In this document: one piece after another, positions 7,817 through 16,302 of the stretch
Layout of the letters: each line of letters opens with the position of its first letter
Position numbering within the stretch: position 1 is the first letter of the stretch
NCBI GenBank assembly: GCA_963815495.1
Contig: CAWFGW010000016.1
Location: 1 to 28,284 of the forward strand
Origin: CAWFGW01 sp963815495
GTDB lineage: Bacteria > Bacteroidota > Bacteroidia > Cytophagales > JAAEPT01
Direction of reading: 5' to 3'
DNA length: 28,284 nt
Made by a program: the position numbers and the translations under genes
Notes under the pieces: generated by a model
Database searches by the model: none
The model's input: only the letters and a program-made list of their open reading frames with translations
What the model was told of the DNA's origin: nothing

Positions 7817-8668
7817 CTATTCATCCGTCTTGTTAAGCGTAACCGTCCGCTGTGGGAAAGGAATCTCGATATTTTCCGCATCAAACCGATGCTTGATGCT
7901 CTGTAAGAGGTCACAGTACAGTACGAACCCATCGGAAGGGTTGGCCGCCCAGGCCCACACCTTAAGGGTTACCGAAGAATCGCCCAGACCAATGACCCGT
8001 GCGATTACCGAAGGCACACCGTTCTTGATATCATCGGGCGTACGGGTATCTATGCGCAATGGGTGCTTGGCAACTTCCTCGGTCATAATTTCCAAGGCAC
8101 GTTCCATATTCGAGGAATAACCGATACCGATTTCTATCATCTTGCAACACTTGGCGTCTCTCATATGGGCGTTTACGATGACATCGCTACTGATGACGGA
8201 ATTGGGAATGATGATCCTGTTGTTTTCAAAGTCCCTGATGACTACCTGTCGCAGGTTGATATCTTCAACGATACCGGTAAAGGTGCCGCGCAGGGTAATC
8301 CTATCATTGATACGGAAAGGTTTGAAGACTACGATTAAAATTCCGCTCATAATATTGCTCAATGCCTGTTGCGACGCGAGCCCCGCGACCAATGAAATAA
8401 CCCCCGCTCCTGCTAAAAGGGAGTGGCCCACTATCTTTAGTTCCGGTATCTGTACCAGTGCAGCGGCAAAGCCCACCAGATAGATGATGGCGGTAATGAT
8501 ATGGCGGAAAAACTGAAAGCTGGTAAGGTCATGGTCGGGCATCATCAAACTTCTCTTGATATAGCGGCGTGCCATCCAATTGAAAAGAAAGGCGACCAAA
8601 AAGGTTGCGGCAATGATAATGGCGATCATCGAGATGGTCCTGAATTCGCTGAAAAAACTTTTTAGCAT
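7817..8668 (-). CDS. mscS: MscS-family small-conductance mechanosensitive channel
   Basis: A 283-residue channel that would release solutes on osmotic downshock. It has three predicted helices (about residues 12-33, 53-75 and 80-112). The third carries the pore-lining Gly/Ala pattern SLLAGAGVISLVAGLASQQALSNIMSG and the hallmark FKPFRINDRI. The soluble beta domain follows (GIVEDINLRQVVIRDFENNRIIIPNSVI), then the alpha/beta domain ending near IEIPFPQRTVTL. The length is that of the simple E. coli-type MscS. It is divergent from the glycosylase gene with only 51 bases between starts and convergent with the VIT1-like gene. Conductance and ion preference cannot be read from sequence. Confidence 0.92.
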   Translation of the reverse strand: MLKSFFSEFRTISMIAIIIAATFLVAFLFNWMARRYIKRSLMMPDHDLTSFQFFRHIITAIIYLVGFAAALVQIPELKIVGHSLLAGAGVISLVAGLASQQALSNIMSGILIVVFKPFRINDRITLRGTFTGIVEDINLRQVVIRDFENNRIIIPNSVISSDVIVNAHMRDAKCCKMIEIGIGYSSNMERALEIMTEEVAKHPLRIDTRTPDDIKNGVPSVIARVIGLGDSSVTLKVWAWAANPSDGFVLYCDLLQSIKHRFDAENIEIPFPQRTVTLNKTDE

Positions 8669-8719
8669 AAGAAAAGGTTTTATAATATTCGATTTTTACA
8701 GGAACTGTACATTTGTTAA

Positions 8720-9373
8720 ATGAAAGCATCCCGCTCATGCGTCCCAGGGGATATCGTCGAATCACTGGCTAAGATACAAATGAAAGATGTATTTAATCCT
8801 TATGCCGACCATTGCCCGCTTAACGACAAAAAGGATGCGGCCGCCATCCGAAGGAAAAATTTATATCATTATTTGGACTATCAGTTTCAAAACAACCCTA
8901 CCCAATTATGGCTGGCCGAAGCTGGGTCTTATCAGGGACTTCGAAGAACTGGACTTCCATTGGTGCCTGAGACCTTACTGGAAACCGATATTTCGGACAT
9001 CCGATTCATAGAAGATGTCAAAAAAGCCACAAACAGTAGAGCTCGGCCCGGTTATTCCACCAAAATCGTGTGGCAGGAAGCTATTGAACAGGATTGTTTC
9101 CCTTTTCTATGGAACACAATGATGGCACATCCATATACCAATGACAATGCCTTTAAAAATAGAACCCCTACCCATGCTGAGCTTGACGCGTACCTCGAAA
9201 TCATTCAAGAACTGCTTGATACTTTCAAGTTCGAGCATATCATTTGCATTGGCCGAAAAGCGGAACTGGCTGTCAAGGGGTTGGAAATACCCTACAGTTA
9301 TGTACGGCACCCTGCCCAAGGAGGAGCCCGTATTTTTAGGGCTTCTATAGCTCAAAATAATAGGCGTCAATAG
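8720..9373 (+). CDS. Uracil-DNA glycosylase-superfamily protein
   Basis: A 217-residue protein resembling the uracil-DNA-glycosylase-like proteins of Bacteroidota. Superfamily signs are LWLAEAGSYQGLRRTGLPLV (about 61-80, in the place of the uracil-pocket loop), FPFLWNTMMAHPYTNDN with NRTPTHAELDAYLEII (about 130-160), and IICIGRKAELAVKG followed by YSYVRHPAQGGARIFRASI. The RHPAQGGA motif is in the place of the HPSP-like DNA-insertion loop. The expected role is excision of deaminated bases. The ATG at 8780 (MKDVFNPYADHC) is an equally good start, since homologues tend to begin at FNPY. The substrate is not shown, and relatives are only loosely characterised. Confidence 0.72.
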   Translation: MKASRSCVPGDIVESLAKIQMKDVFNPYADHCPLNDKKDAAAIRRKNLYHYLDYQFQNNPTQLWLAEAGSYQGLRRTGLPLVPETLLETDISDIRFIEDVKKATNSRARPGYSTKIVWQEAIEQDCFPFLWNTMMAHPYTNDNAFKNRTPTHAELDAYLEIIQELLDTFKFEHIICIGRKAELAVKGLEIPYSYVRHPAQGGARIFRASIAQNNRRQ

Positions 9374-9786
9374 CCTGTTTCGGGGTCCCTACTGGTTTAT
9401 GTTTTAGTAGTTCCGATGTATCACTAATGAAAACTTTCAGATCTGCTATTTTAGGGTACGTTCTGTTTTGAACCTATAATTAAGTCTCGATAATAGTCAA
9501 AGCCGAGCTATTTAGGCATAAGATTCGTCGCTATACATGCGCCAACCTAGGAGTATATCATTGGAAAAGATATCGGAATCATTCACTATTTTCATACTGG
9601 CTTCCAATTTTTTCCCGTAATTTGAATCAAAATATAGTGTGAATTGGATTTAATTTTTTGATTTTTAAAGGGTTGTATACATTTCTATATTTCAATGGAT
9701 AATGCACATCTTATAAAAGGCAAATGGTGTTTTCCGTTGAATTCTTCAAAGTCAGATAACTTTGTTGACTTTTTTTAACTATAAAT
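9374..9786. other. Non-coding stretch between the glycosylase and transporter genes
   Basis: These 413 AT-rich bases have no credible reading frame on either strand. The only clear signal is the promoter-like pair near the right end (listed separately). No repeat, RNA gene or transposon end is recognisable. Confidence 0.5.
9737..9764 (+). promoter_or_regulatory. Bacteroidota-type promoter for the FNT gene
   Basis: TTG at 9737-9739 is followed after 17 bases by TAACTTTG at 9757-9764, an exact match to the Bacteroidota -7 consensus TAnnTTTG with normal spacing. The downstream ATG is at 9787, so the leader is short, about 15 bases. Confidence 0.5.
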
Positions 9787-10626
9787 ATGTCAGGGAAAGA
9801 AAAGGATGCAATGGACGATAGCATGAAAAATGCTAGCTCGGAAACCGAAAATGCGAAGTCGCATGGCGAAATATTGCGTCAGCAAATTTCTGATGGTCAA
9901 GAAACCTTCAATAAAACCGCATCGAGTCTATGGTTAAGTTCCTTTTCCGCGGGGCTTGAAATCGGGTTCTCCTATTTGTTGATCTGTGTATTGCACTCAT
10001 TTCTGGTCGGCAAGTTTTCCGAGGATGCCATTTTCAAATTGATGGCTTTTGTCTATCCCGTCGGATTTATTATGATCATCGGTGGGAAATCCATTTTATT
10101 TACCGAAAAAACATCGCTTTTGATGTTGCCCGTTCTAAACAAAAAAAGCCCTGTCACCAGTCTTTTGAGGGCCTGGGGAATCGTGATTTTTGGGAATATA
10201 GTAGGGGGATGGCTTATGGCATTTGTCATAGTCTGGATAGGGCCCCAACTCGAAATCATTGAGCCCGACACCTTTGAGATTATTGCACAACATGTTACGA
10301 AATTCGATAATTTTGTTATTTTAACAAGCGCTGTTCTTGCCGGATGGTTGATGGGTCTGCTGTCTTGGTTGTTAACGGCGGCCAAAGAATCGATAAGCCG
10401 AATAGTGGTGGTATATTTAATTACCGGGGTATTGGCATTTGTAGAGTTGCACCACAGTATCGTAGGTAACATAGAAGTTTTTGCGGGCCTGATAAGCTCT
10501 CCGAAAATTACATGGGGGGATTATCTGTCTTTTCAGGGAATAGCTTTGTTGGGGAATGCGATCGGGGGAACCGTGTTCGTTGCCATATTAAAGTATAGGG
10601 CCTTTGTTAACAATATAAACGAATAG
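9787..10626 (+). CDS. Formate/nitrite-transporter (FNT) family channel
   Basis: A 279-residue member of the FNT family, pentameric channels for formate, nitrite, hydrosulfide or similar small anions. A hydrophilic N terminus of about 50 residues precedes six helices. Family features are the half-helix breaks around SSFSAGLEIGFSYLL, PVGFIMIIGGKSILFTEKT (the FxxGL/TE region) and WLMGLLSWLL, the HHSIVGN segment with a pore-type His, and LLGNAIGGTVFVA near the end. The long N terminus and FTEKT motif fit the YfdC-like subgroup rather than FocA or NirC. Because sulfite oxidation genes are nearby, a small sulfur anion is a possible substrate, but that is inference from context only. Confidence 0.87.
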   Translation: MSGKEKDAMDDSMKNASSETENAKSHGEILRQQISDGQETFNKTASSLWLSSFSAGLEIGFSYLLICVLHSFLVGKFSEDAIFKLMAFVYPVGFIMIIGGKSILFTEKTSLLMLPVLNKKSPVTSLLRAWGIVIFGNIVGGWLMAFVIVWIGPQLEIIEPDTFEIIAQHVTKFDNFVILTSAVLAGWLMGLLSWLLTAAKESISRIVVVYLITGVLAFVELHHSIVGNIEVFAGLISSPKITWGDYLSFQGIALLGNAIGGTVFVAILKYRAFVNNINE

Positions 10627-10699
10627 CATCGTATTCCGTTTCATTAGGTCTTTGACACTTTCAACGGAAAATGATAATCGGTCCGGATTTGACATACAT

Positions 10700-11953
10700 C
10701 TAAGCATTGGTCAACTTATACTTTTTGACCATTTTTTCCAAGGTAAGCCCTTGGGCAAGAATAGAGAATATGACGATGATATAGGTTATCGTTATAAAAA
10801 GTGTCCGCGACATTGCATCCGGCAACGACAAGGCCATTGCGATGGATATGCCGCCACGCAATCCTCCCCAAGTCATGATGAGCGTAGTCTTTGATTCAAA
10901 GGGGACCCATTTTCGCATTAGCACTATTAGGGATTTCAAGGAAATATAACGGCTCAGGATAACCGCGGGGATACCTATGATACCGGCGATTATGGCAGGC
11001 TTGGTAAAATCTACCGTAATAAATTCCAGACCTATCAACAAAAATAGAACGGCGTTGAAAAGTACATCCATCAACTGCCAAAACTTGTTCACATAGGTTT
11101 CCGACTTTTCCGAGACCATTTTTCTATCCCCTATCTTTTCCCCTATAAAAAGCCCGCCTACGACCATGGTTATGGGCCCTGAGAGGCCCATCATATCGGC
11201 AAGGGTATAACCGCCCATGACCAGGGCAAGTGTAATGATCACTTCTACCTCATAGTCGTCGATACGGGATAGTGCCTTATAGGTAATCCATCCTAGTAAT
11301 CCTCCCAGTAAGATACCACCTCCCATCTCCTGTAAAAACAAAAGTCCGATGTCATTGATTTGTACGGCATCCGCTCCGCTTCCTGTTTGGGCTATATGGA
11401 GAATGGTAAGGAACAACACATACCCTACCCCGTCATTGAAAAGGCTTTCGCCTACGATTTTCACTTCCAGTGATTTGATAATACCCGCTTTTTTGAGGAT
11501 TCCCATAATAGCCACTGGGTCCGTAGGTGAGATCAATGCCCCGAACAGCAGGCAATGCAGGTAGGGAATGGGATTGTTGACCAAAACAAGTGTATAATAC
11601 AATAATCCGCTCACGATAAAAGTGGAGATCAGCACGCCCAAGGTCGAAAAGATCAAGACCGGCCAGCGCTGTTCCCTAAGTTTAGAAACGTCCACTTGCA
11701 GCGCACCGGCAAAAAGGAGGAAGCTCAAAATACCATTTAAAACGATATCCCGAAAGTCGATCTGGGACATCAGCTTATTTTCATAGACCAGGATGTTCGG
11801 AAAATAATTGCCTACCAACAATACCCCAAGGGAAAAAACGATGGAAATAAGCATTAGGCCTATCGTGGTGGGCAGCTTGATAAACCGTGCATTGAAATAG
11901 CCGAACACGGATGCGAACACGATTAAAATACTGATTAAATGGAATAGGCTCAT
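10700..11953 (-). CDS. CPA1-family cation/proton antiporter
   Basis: A 417-residue Na+ or K+/H+ antiporter of the NhaP/CPA1 type with about 12 to 13 helices. Diagnostic motifs are FAGALQVDVSKLREQRWPV, the unwound-helix segment LISPTDPVAIMGILKKAG, and the ion-binding GESLFNDGVGYVLFL, whose Asn-Asp pair is the electroneutral CPA1 signature. MTWGGLRGGISIAMALSLP closes the transport domain. The tail after SILAQGLTLEKM is short, with no regulatory domain. It converges on the FNT gene (73 bases between stops). Its role would be pH and Na+ homeostasis, consistent with a marine host. Confidence 0.93.
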   Translation of the reverse strand: MSLFHLISILIVFASVFGYFNARFIKLPTTIGLMLISIVFSLGVLLVGNYFPNILVYENKLMSQIDFRDIVLNGILSFLLFAGALQVDVSKLREQRWPVLIFSTLGVLISTFIVSGLLYYTLVLVNNPIPYLHCLLFGALISPTDPVAIMGILKKAGIIKSLEVKIVGESLFNDGVGYVLFLTILHIAQTGSGADAVQINDIGLLFLQEMGGGILLGGLLGWITYKALSRIDDYEVEVIITLALVMGGYTLADMMGLSGPITMVVGGLFIGEKIGDRKMVSEKSETYVNKFWQLMDVLFNAVLFLLIGLEFITVDFTKPAIIAGIIGIPAVILSRYISLKSLIVLMRKWVPFESKTTLIMTWGGLRGGISIAMALSLPDAMSRTLFITITYIIVIFSILAQGLTLEKMVKKYKLTNA

Positions 11954-12013
11954 ACAGTGGAATAGGCAGAAAGGAAATAAGAATCAACAACGACCCATGG
12001 TCTGTTTTCAGGT

Positions 12014-12313
12014 TTATCTCATCTTCAGCTTTTGAAGCATATCGAAGGACAGACTTTCCGCATAGGCCCCATAGGCGTCAATAATGACCCCTTTGATACC
12101 ATCCTTTGAACTGATGGCATAGACCACGCTATTGTCATCTGGATTGCTGACGCCCTCGAAACGATAATATTCATCAATCTTAAAATCATTTGGGCTTAGG
12201 GTCAAGTCCATAAAGGCACAGGTTATGGCCTCGCTTTCGAGTTTAAAGTCGTGCTTGTAACCTCGTTCGCTCAAGTCATTGGTCGCTTCGGATAAGGTGT
12301 CGTAGTTTTTCAT
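12014..12313 (-). CDS. Small conserved Bacteroidota protein of unknown function
   Basis: A 99-residue soluble protein with MKNYDTLSEATNDLSERGYKHDF, DEYYRFEGVSNPDDNSVVYA and ISSKDGIKGVIIDAYGAYAE. I recognise this as a small conserved Bacteroidota family that databases often label phosphoribosylpyrophosphate synthetase. It is far too short for that enzyme and lacks its PRPP loop, so the label should not be trusted. There are no signal peptide or catalytic motifs. It has its own upstream region of about 110 bases. Confidence 0.75.
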   Translation of the reverse strand: MKNYDTLSEATNDLSERGYKHDFKLESEAITCAFMDLTLSPNDFKIDEYYRFEGVSNPDDNSVVYAISSKDGIKGVIIDAYGAYAESLSFDMLQKLKMR

Positions 12314-12359
12314 TTGCTTTGTGCCTAAACTCTATAATTTGCCTTGATGCCAATCTTAT

Positions 12360-12387
12360 CAAATTTAAAGAATCTTATTGGACAATA
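12360..12387 (-). promoter_or_regulatory. Possible promoter of the small conserved gene
   Basis: On the minus strand TAAATTTG (12367-12360) matches TAnnTTTG, with a TTG 15 bases upstream (12385-12383), slightly shorter than the usual spacing. It lies 47 bases before the ATG at 12313. Confidence 0.35.
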
Positions 12388-12422
12388 CTGAATTCTTCAA
12401 TAAATACGTATAAAACAAACCT

Positions 12423-12944
12423 TTAGCTACAAGGAGTTTCGGTTTTTCTTAGAAAAACAATACTGGCAGCTAAAACACCGATAAAAATCGCAAGAATCCC
12501 CATCTCGATCATCGTTCCATAAAATATTTCCCTTTTCGAATCGTCCCATCCTTTCGGATCTACCAGGTTACTTGCTTCCAGGGTAATGACCAAAAGACGG
12601 CGGACCGATGCGATGATTCCAACAGTCAGGAAGGGAACGGTGATCAACCGATGTGTTTTGATAGACACGCGGACCGTATGCAGAATCTCGACCAACATCA
12701 ACACAAGCAATAACGACTCTATTAGCCGTACGGTCTGTGCGTACAGTTCACCCGTTTGAAAGGCCTTTGCGAATAGTTGTCCGCTATGCACCAGACCCAA
12801 ACCGGCCGTTGCGACCAACAGCAGGGCCACGGATCCGTAGAGCATGGCCTCGAGTATCTCAAAGCCGCCAGAAATGTACTTTCTGCCCGCTGCTTCCAGT
12901 GGATGAATACCCGTTTTGGTCGATGTTGGCGTGTCTTCTTTCAT
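12423..12944 (-). CDS. PsiE-family membrane protein
   Basis: A 173-residue membrane protein with four helices (about 30-55, 70-92, 100-122, 143-165). The PsiE core motif is plain: VEILHTVRVSIKTHRLITVPFLTVGIIASVRRLLVITLE. PsiE is known as phosphate-starvation inducible in E. coli, but its biochemical role is not established. Here it is the last gene of the oxidase operon. Its ATG overlaps the stop of the 52-residue gene upstream (ATGA), so it is probably cotranscribed and coupled with the respiratory genes. A role in assembling or stabilising the oxidase is a guess from that context. Confidence 0.85.
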   Translation of the reverse strand: MKEDTPTSTKTGIHPLEAAGRKYISGGFEILEAMLYGSVALLLVATAGLGLVHSGQLFAKAFQTGELYAQTVRLIESLLLVLMLVEILHTVRVSIKTHRLITVPFLTVGIIASVRRLLVITLEASNLVDPKGWDDSKREIFYGTMIEMGILAIFIGVLAASIVFLRKTETPCS

Positions 12945-13099
12945 TTGGTCTTATCCTTTTGATCAAATTGTTTCTGATCATTTAAAAACCGATGCTTGGG
13001 CCGTTCGAACCAATCACGGGATGCCGGAAAAAAAATCCAACTAATTACGAATAACAGCATCAGTGCGGTGACGCTGTAAATTATGAGGTTCATTATCAT
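12941..13099 (-). CDS. 52-residue single-helix membrane protein (CcoQ/CcoS-like position)
   Basis: A small gene between the oxidase and the PsiE-family gene. Its ATG overlaps the oxidase stop and its TGA overlaps the next ATG, both as ATGA, which strongly supports translation. The protein starts MIMNLIIYSVTALMLLFVIS, giving one helix (about 4-24), followed by a short basic/aromatic segment (SRDWFERPKHRFLNDQ) and a charged tail. Size, topology and place match the small cbb3 proteins CcoQ or CcoS, which stabilise or mature the complex, but the sequence shows no decisive motif. A second ATG at 13093 is possible. Confidence 0.75.
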   Translation of the reverse strand: MIMNLIIYSVTALMLLFVISWIFFPASRDWFERPKHRFLNDQKQFDQKDKTK

Positions 13100-15798
13100 T
13101 TTGACATATTTGAATTATCGATTAAAAATAAGGAGCGGACATAATCGACCAACAATTTTTGCTCCGGTTCGGTCAGTTCGTCCCTCCAATGCACCATAGC
13201 GGTTCCCGGCATTCCATATTTAATGGATTCCGTCGCATGTTCCACCGAAGGCAGTTCTTGTTGAAAATTGGTAGGTGGGGGCGCCAATGCACCGGCCGAT
13301 AAACCATCCCCAGCTCCGTTCTTACCATGACATAGGGCGCAATTCTGTGCATAAAGATTTTGTGCCGTTTCCAATTTTTTGCCAACGAGAGGTTCAGGAC
13401 GTTCGTACTTGGCCTGTGAAAGTTGATCCACATAGACCGCCAGCGCTCGCAAATCGCGTAGTGACATTTCGTGCCAAGAAGGCATTGCCGTACCCTTTAC
13501 ACCGTTCCATAAGACTTGGCTCAGGAGCTTATCGGACAAATGGATATGTTCGAGTTCCTTGGGTTTTGGAAACAGGCTTTCAGCTGCAGGCGCTTTTCCG
13601 GTACCGGGGGCCGAATGGCAACCGGCACAGTTATTAACGAACAGTTTACGGCCTTCCTCTGCCAATGCGGCGCGTTCATCCTTCGTCCAATTGCCGAGCA
13701 ACATCGGGGCATTGCCTTTATCGAGTGGAATTTGGCTGTTATCCATTACGGAATGGATATCCGTTTTTTCCAAATCCTGTCCGCTCGTGATATTCTCGGA
13801 CGATTCAGCTTCTATGGCCGTAAGATCAAGACCTGCAAGTTGGGCGTTTCGACCGAGGGATTCGATATAGGCGACCAAGTCGACCGCTTCTTGGGTAGGG
13901 CTATTCGCCGAACCGTTGAACAACCAAGGGTATCGAGGCATTATGGATCGGGGCACTACATACCTAGGGTCATAAAGATGTGTCATTTGCCAATCGGTAG
14001 GCCGGCGCTTCGACTCCCGTGCCAGGTCCGGGCCTATTCTTCGCGTACCCCACATTTGCGGATAGTCGCCGTCGGATTCCCAGGCGCGGCTTACCGGACC
14101 GAAACGCCGTACATCATAGTCGGTCGAACGCACCATTTGCGTATGGCAGTAGGCACATCCTTCGCGAGCATAGACACTTCGACCCCTCAGCTCACTATCC
14201 GTCATGTTTATGGCATAGTCAGGTTTTGTTTCGGCAATCGTATATTCTAGTTCTTTGCTCGGCCAGACCGCGAGAACGATAAAAGATAGGGCGAAAAAGC
14301 CTATTCCTGCTATGCCCGTATACACGTACGCGCTGCTTAATCTTCCTAAAAAACCGCCCTTTTTGCCAGACAGTGCCACTGGAGCCTCAATGGCAATGGC
14401 CCTTTTCATTTCTTCGCTCTCAGGGATATCCTCTTGGGCAACTATCTTCTTACCTGTAGTTATGCTAATGCACAAACAGATAAAACCTGCCAATACCGGG
14501 ATTCCTGAAATCGTTCTTGTCATCCAATAAATGCGGGACGCATTGACGGAATCCATCCAAGTAGCTGCAGATTGCCATAATTGGCCCTGCACCATTCCGG
14601 CAATGGTCAGATCGACCACCATGAGGCCCAAACCGATCGTTAATAACCAAAAAGACCAGTTGGCCAAACTTTTGTTATAGCGACACCCTACCGTATTTTT
14701 CCAAACATGTAGCAGCCCTCCGATGGCCGCAAAACTTGCAAAACCTAACATGGCCAAATGCGAGTGACCTATAACCCAGTCCGTAAAATGGACCAATCTG
14801 TTTACGGGCATCAAAGCCTGCATTGCACCTTGCATGCTGACTATCAAATAGAAAATAATGCCTGCCCAGGTAAACCGTAGCGGTAGATTCGCTGCAACCT
14901 TTCCGGAACTTCCTCGCAAAGACATTAATTGATTGGTAACCACCAAAATCACATCCATTCCTAAATAGACAGATGCAACGATAGCCCCCATTTGGGCCTC
15001 CATTGGAATAGAGGAAAATATATAATGATGGGTTCCATTTAGAGGGTAAACAAAAAACAACAGCCAGAACCCGATCATGGACACGAAATGGCTATAGATA
15101 GGTCTTCCCGTAGTTGCTGGAATAACAAAATAGGCAATGCCTACGGCTATGGGGGTCACCCAAAGCCCAATGGAATCATGGATCCATAAGCCACTAAAAG
15201 TGGCTCCCTGTGCCCCGGGCAGAAATTCCGGTACAAGGTTTCCGACCGGATATGCTAAAGTCGTAAAAAGTATGGCACCTAGGATGTACCAGCCCGTTAC
15301 ATATAGGTTCGATAACTTCCCCTTTAAGAACGGCATTACAAACTGATAGATAAGCATCAGAAAACAAAAGATAACGATATAGTCGATCAGGATCGGAAAT
15401 TCTGCCCATTCCAAAGGTTGACTAAAGCCAATGAGCATAAGGATCCATCCCGGTAAAACCATGAAAAAGTTCCAGACAATAAAAAGGAACCAACCCAGTC
15501 TGGGGTTCGTTATCGGTCTCATGGTCAATCGGGGCACGGCAAAGTAAAAGAACGCCAAGAATGCATTTCCTAGCCAACCGAAGAAGATACCTTGGGTATG
15601 GCAATATCTAAGGCGACCCCATGTCATTACCGATGAGCCTCCCAGGAAGTCGGGCCAGTTAAATTTAATGGCAACTGCAATTCCGAAAAGAGCGGAAACT
15701 ACGACCATTAATAATGCCATATATCCATGGGCCCTGATGAGTCCATTTTCAATTTTTGGGACCGTTATATGGCCGGCTACCTGATTGGTTTTTTTCAT
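13096..15798 (-). CDS. ccoNO: cbb3-type cytochrome c oxidase, CcoN-CcoO-dihaem (CcoP-like) fusion
   Basis: A 900-residue inner-membrane terminal oxidase reducing O2 with electrons from cytochrome c. Residues 1-450 are CcoN with about 12 helices. The expected ligands are present: His67 (low-spin haem b), CuB ligands His207, His257 and His258, His345 and His347 (haem b3 and b), and Tyr251, placed for the Tyr-His cross-link. A linker helix (about 490-512) leads to CcoO with C548AYCH and axial Met620 in SIMPRYPWLF. After an acidic linker come two more c-type domains, C724AGCH (Met772 in AMPSW) and C820ALCH (Met863 or Met868), like the dihaem part of CcoP but without its own anchor. CcoN-CcoO fusion is known in this phylum; the added dihaem tail is less usual. 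No CcoG, CcoH or CcoI gene is nearby, so maturation factors must come from the host. It starts 23 bases after the cytochrome c gene. Confidence 0.93.
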   Translation of the reverse strand: MKKTNQVAGHITVPKIENGLIRAHGYMALLMVVVSALFGIAVAIKFNWPDFLGGSSVMTWGRLRYCHTQGIFFGWLGNAFLAFFYFAVPRLTMRPITNPRLGWFLFIVWNFFMVLPGWILMLIGFSQPLEWAEFPILIDYIVIFCFLMLIYQFVMPFLKGKLSNLYVTGWYILGAILFTTLAYPVGNLVPEFLPGAQGATFSGLWIHDSIGLWVTPIAVGIAYFVIPATTGRPIYSHFVSMIGFWLLFFVYPLNGTHHYIFSSIPMEAQMGAIVASVYLGMDVILVVTNQLMSLRGSSGKVAANLPLRFTWAGIIFYLIVSMQGAMQALMPVNRLVHFTDWVIGHSHLAMLGFASFAAIGGLLHVWKNTVGCRYNKSLANWSFWLLTIGLGLMVVDLTIAGMVQGQLWQSAATWMDSVNASRIYWMTRTISGIPVLAGFICLCISITTGKKIVAQEDIPESEEMKRAIAIEAPVALSGKKGGFLGRLSSAYVYTGIAGIGFFALSFIVLAVWPSKELEYTIAETKPDYAINMTDSELRGRSVYAREGCAYCHTQMVRSTDYDVRRFGPVSRAWESDGDYPQMWGTRRIGPDLARESKRRPTDWQMTHLYDPRYVVPRSIMPRYPWLFNGSANSPTQEAVDLVAYIESLGRNAQLAGLDLTAIEAESSENITSGQDLEKTDIHSVMDNSQIPLDKGNAPMLLGNWTKDERAALAEEGRKLFVNNCAGCHSAPGTGKAPAAESLFPKPKELEHIHLSDKLLSQVLWNGVKGTAMPSWHEMSLRDLRALAVYVDQLSQAKYERPEPLVGKKLETAQNLYAQNCALCHGKNGAGDGLSAGALAPPPTNFQQELPSVEHATESIKYGMPGTAMVHWRDELTEPEQKLLVDYVRSLFLIDNSNMSK

Positions 15799-15821
15799 GA
15801 TCTTTTGAATTAAATTTTGGC

Positions 15822-16283
15822 CTATTCCTTTGTCCCGCGAATGGAGACCAGATAATCGACGATTTTTGCCTGATCTTCCTTCTCCACATGGCCTCCATAC
15901 GTGGCCACCATCTTATGAACGATCTCTTCCCATTTCTTCCTTGGAAAATACGGCTGATTCGTGACCAACCTGGGGGAATGACAGGTAATACAGTTGGTCA
16001 TAAATACGTTTCGGTTAGGCCCGGGGGGCATTAAGGGCTCGTAGTGGGGCAACGTTATTTCATCTAAGAAATTTGATGATAATTTGGTCTTACCATCCAG
16101 CTGTCCGTTTTTGGATCGGTCGGCGACCGTCGTTTGCATCGGTGCATCGTTTAACGGGTCATTGGTCTGTACGCCGTACCAAGCAATGCCACCGGCCATA
16201 ATGGCAAGGACTACGATCAAAAGAATAACCTTGTATCCGGTTTTACCTTCTTCCGATGTTCCGTTAGGTTTTAAATCTTCCAT
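15822..16283 (-). CDS. Membrane-anchored monohaem cytochrome c (SorB-like)
   Basis: A 153-residue cytochrome with a short cytoplasmic N terminus, one uncleaved helix (about 18-38) and a periplasmic domain binding one haem at C98ITCH102. The axial ligand is probably Met125 in IVHKMVATYG. The pattern PPGPNRNVFMTNCITCHSPRLV followed by KKWEEIVHKM resembles the cytochrome subunit of sulfite dehydrogenases (SorB). It lies 19 bases after the molybdoenzyme gene and 23 bases before the oxidase gene. It is therefore well placed to carry electrons from the former to the c haems of the latter. The partnership is inferred from order, spacing and family resemblance. Confidence 0.85.
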   Translation of the reverse strand: MEDLKPNGTSEEGKTGYKVILLIVVLAIMAGGIAWYGVQTNDPLNDAPMQTTVADRSKNGQLDGKTKLSSNFLDEITLPHYEPLMPPGPNRNVFMTNCITCHSPRLVTNQPYFPRKKWEEIVHKMVATYGGHVEKEDQAKIVDYLVSIRGTKE

Positions 16284-16302
16284 TTTAATTTGGTTCTATT
16301 TT

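Noticed and set aside
12014..12313. Phosphoribosylpyrophosphate synthetase
   Set aside because: At 99 residues with no PRPP-binding loop it cannot be this enzyme; the name is an inherited database label.
13516..14250. 244-codon ORF antisense to the cbb3 oxidase
   Set aside because: It lies wholly opposite a gene with complete catalytic and haem motifs; composition (Arg/His/Gly-rich) is that of an antisense shadow.
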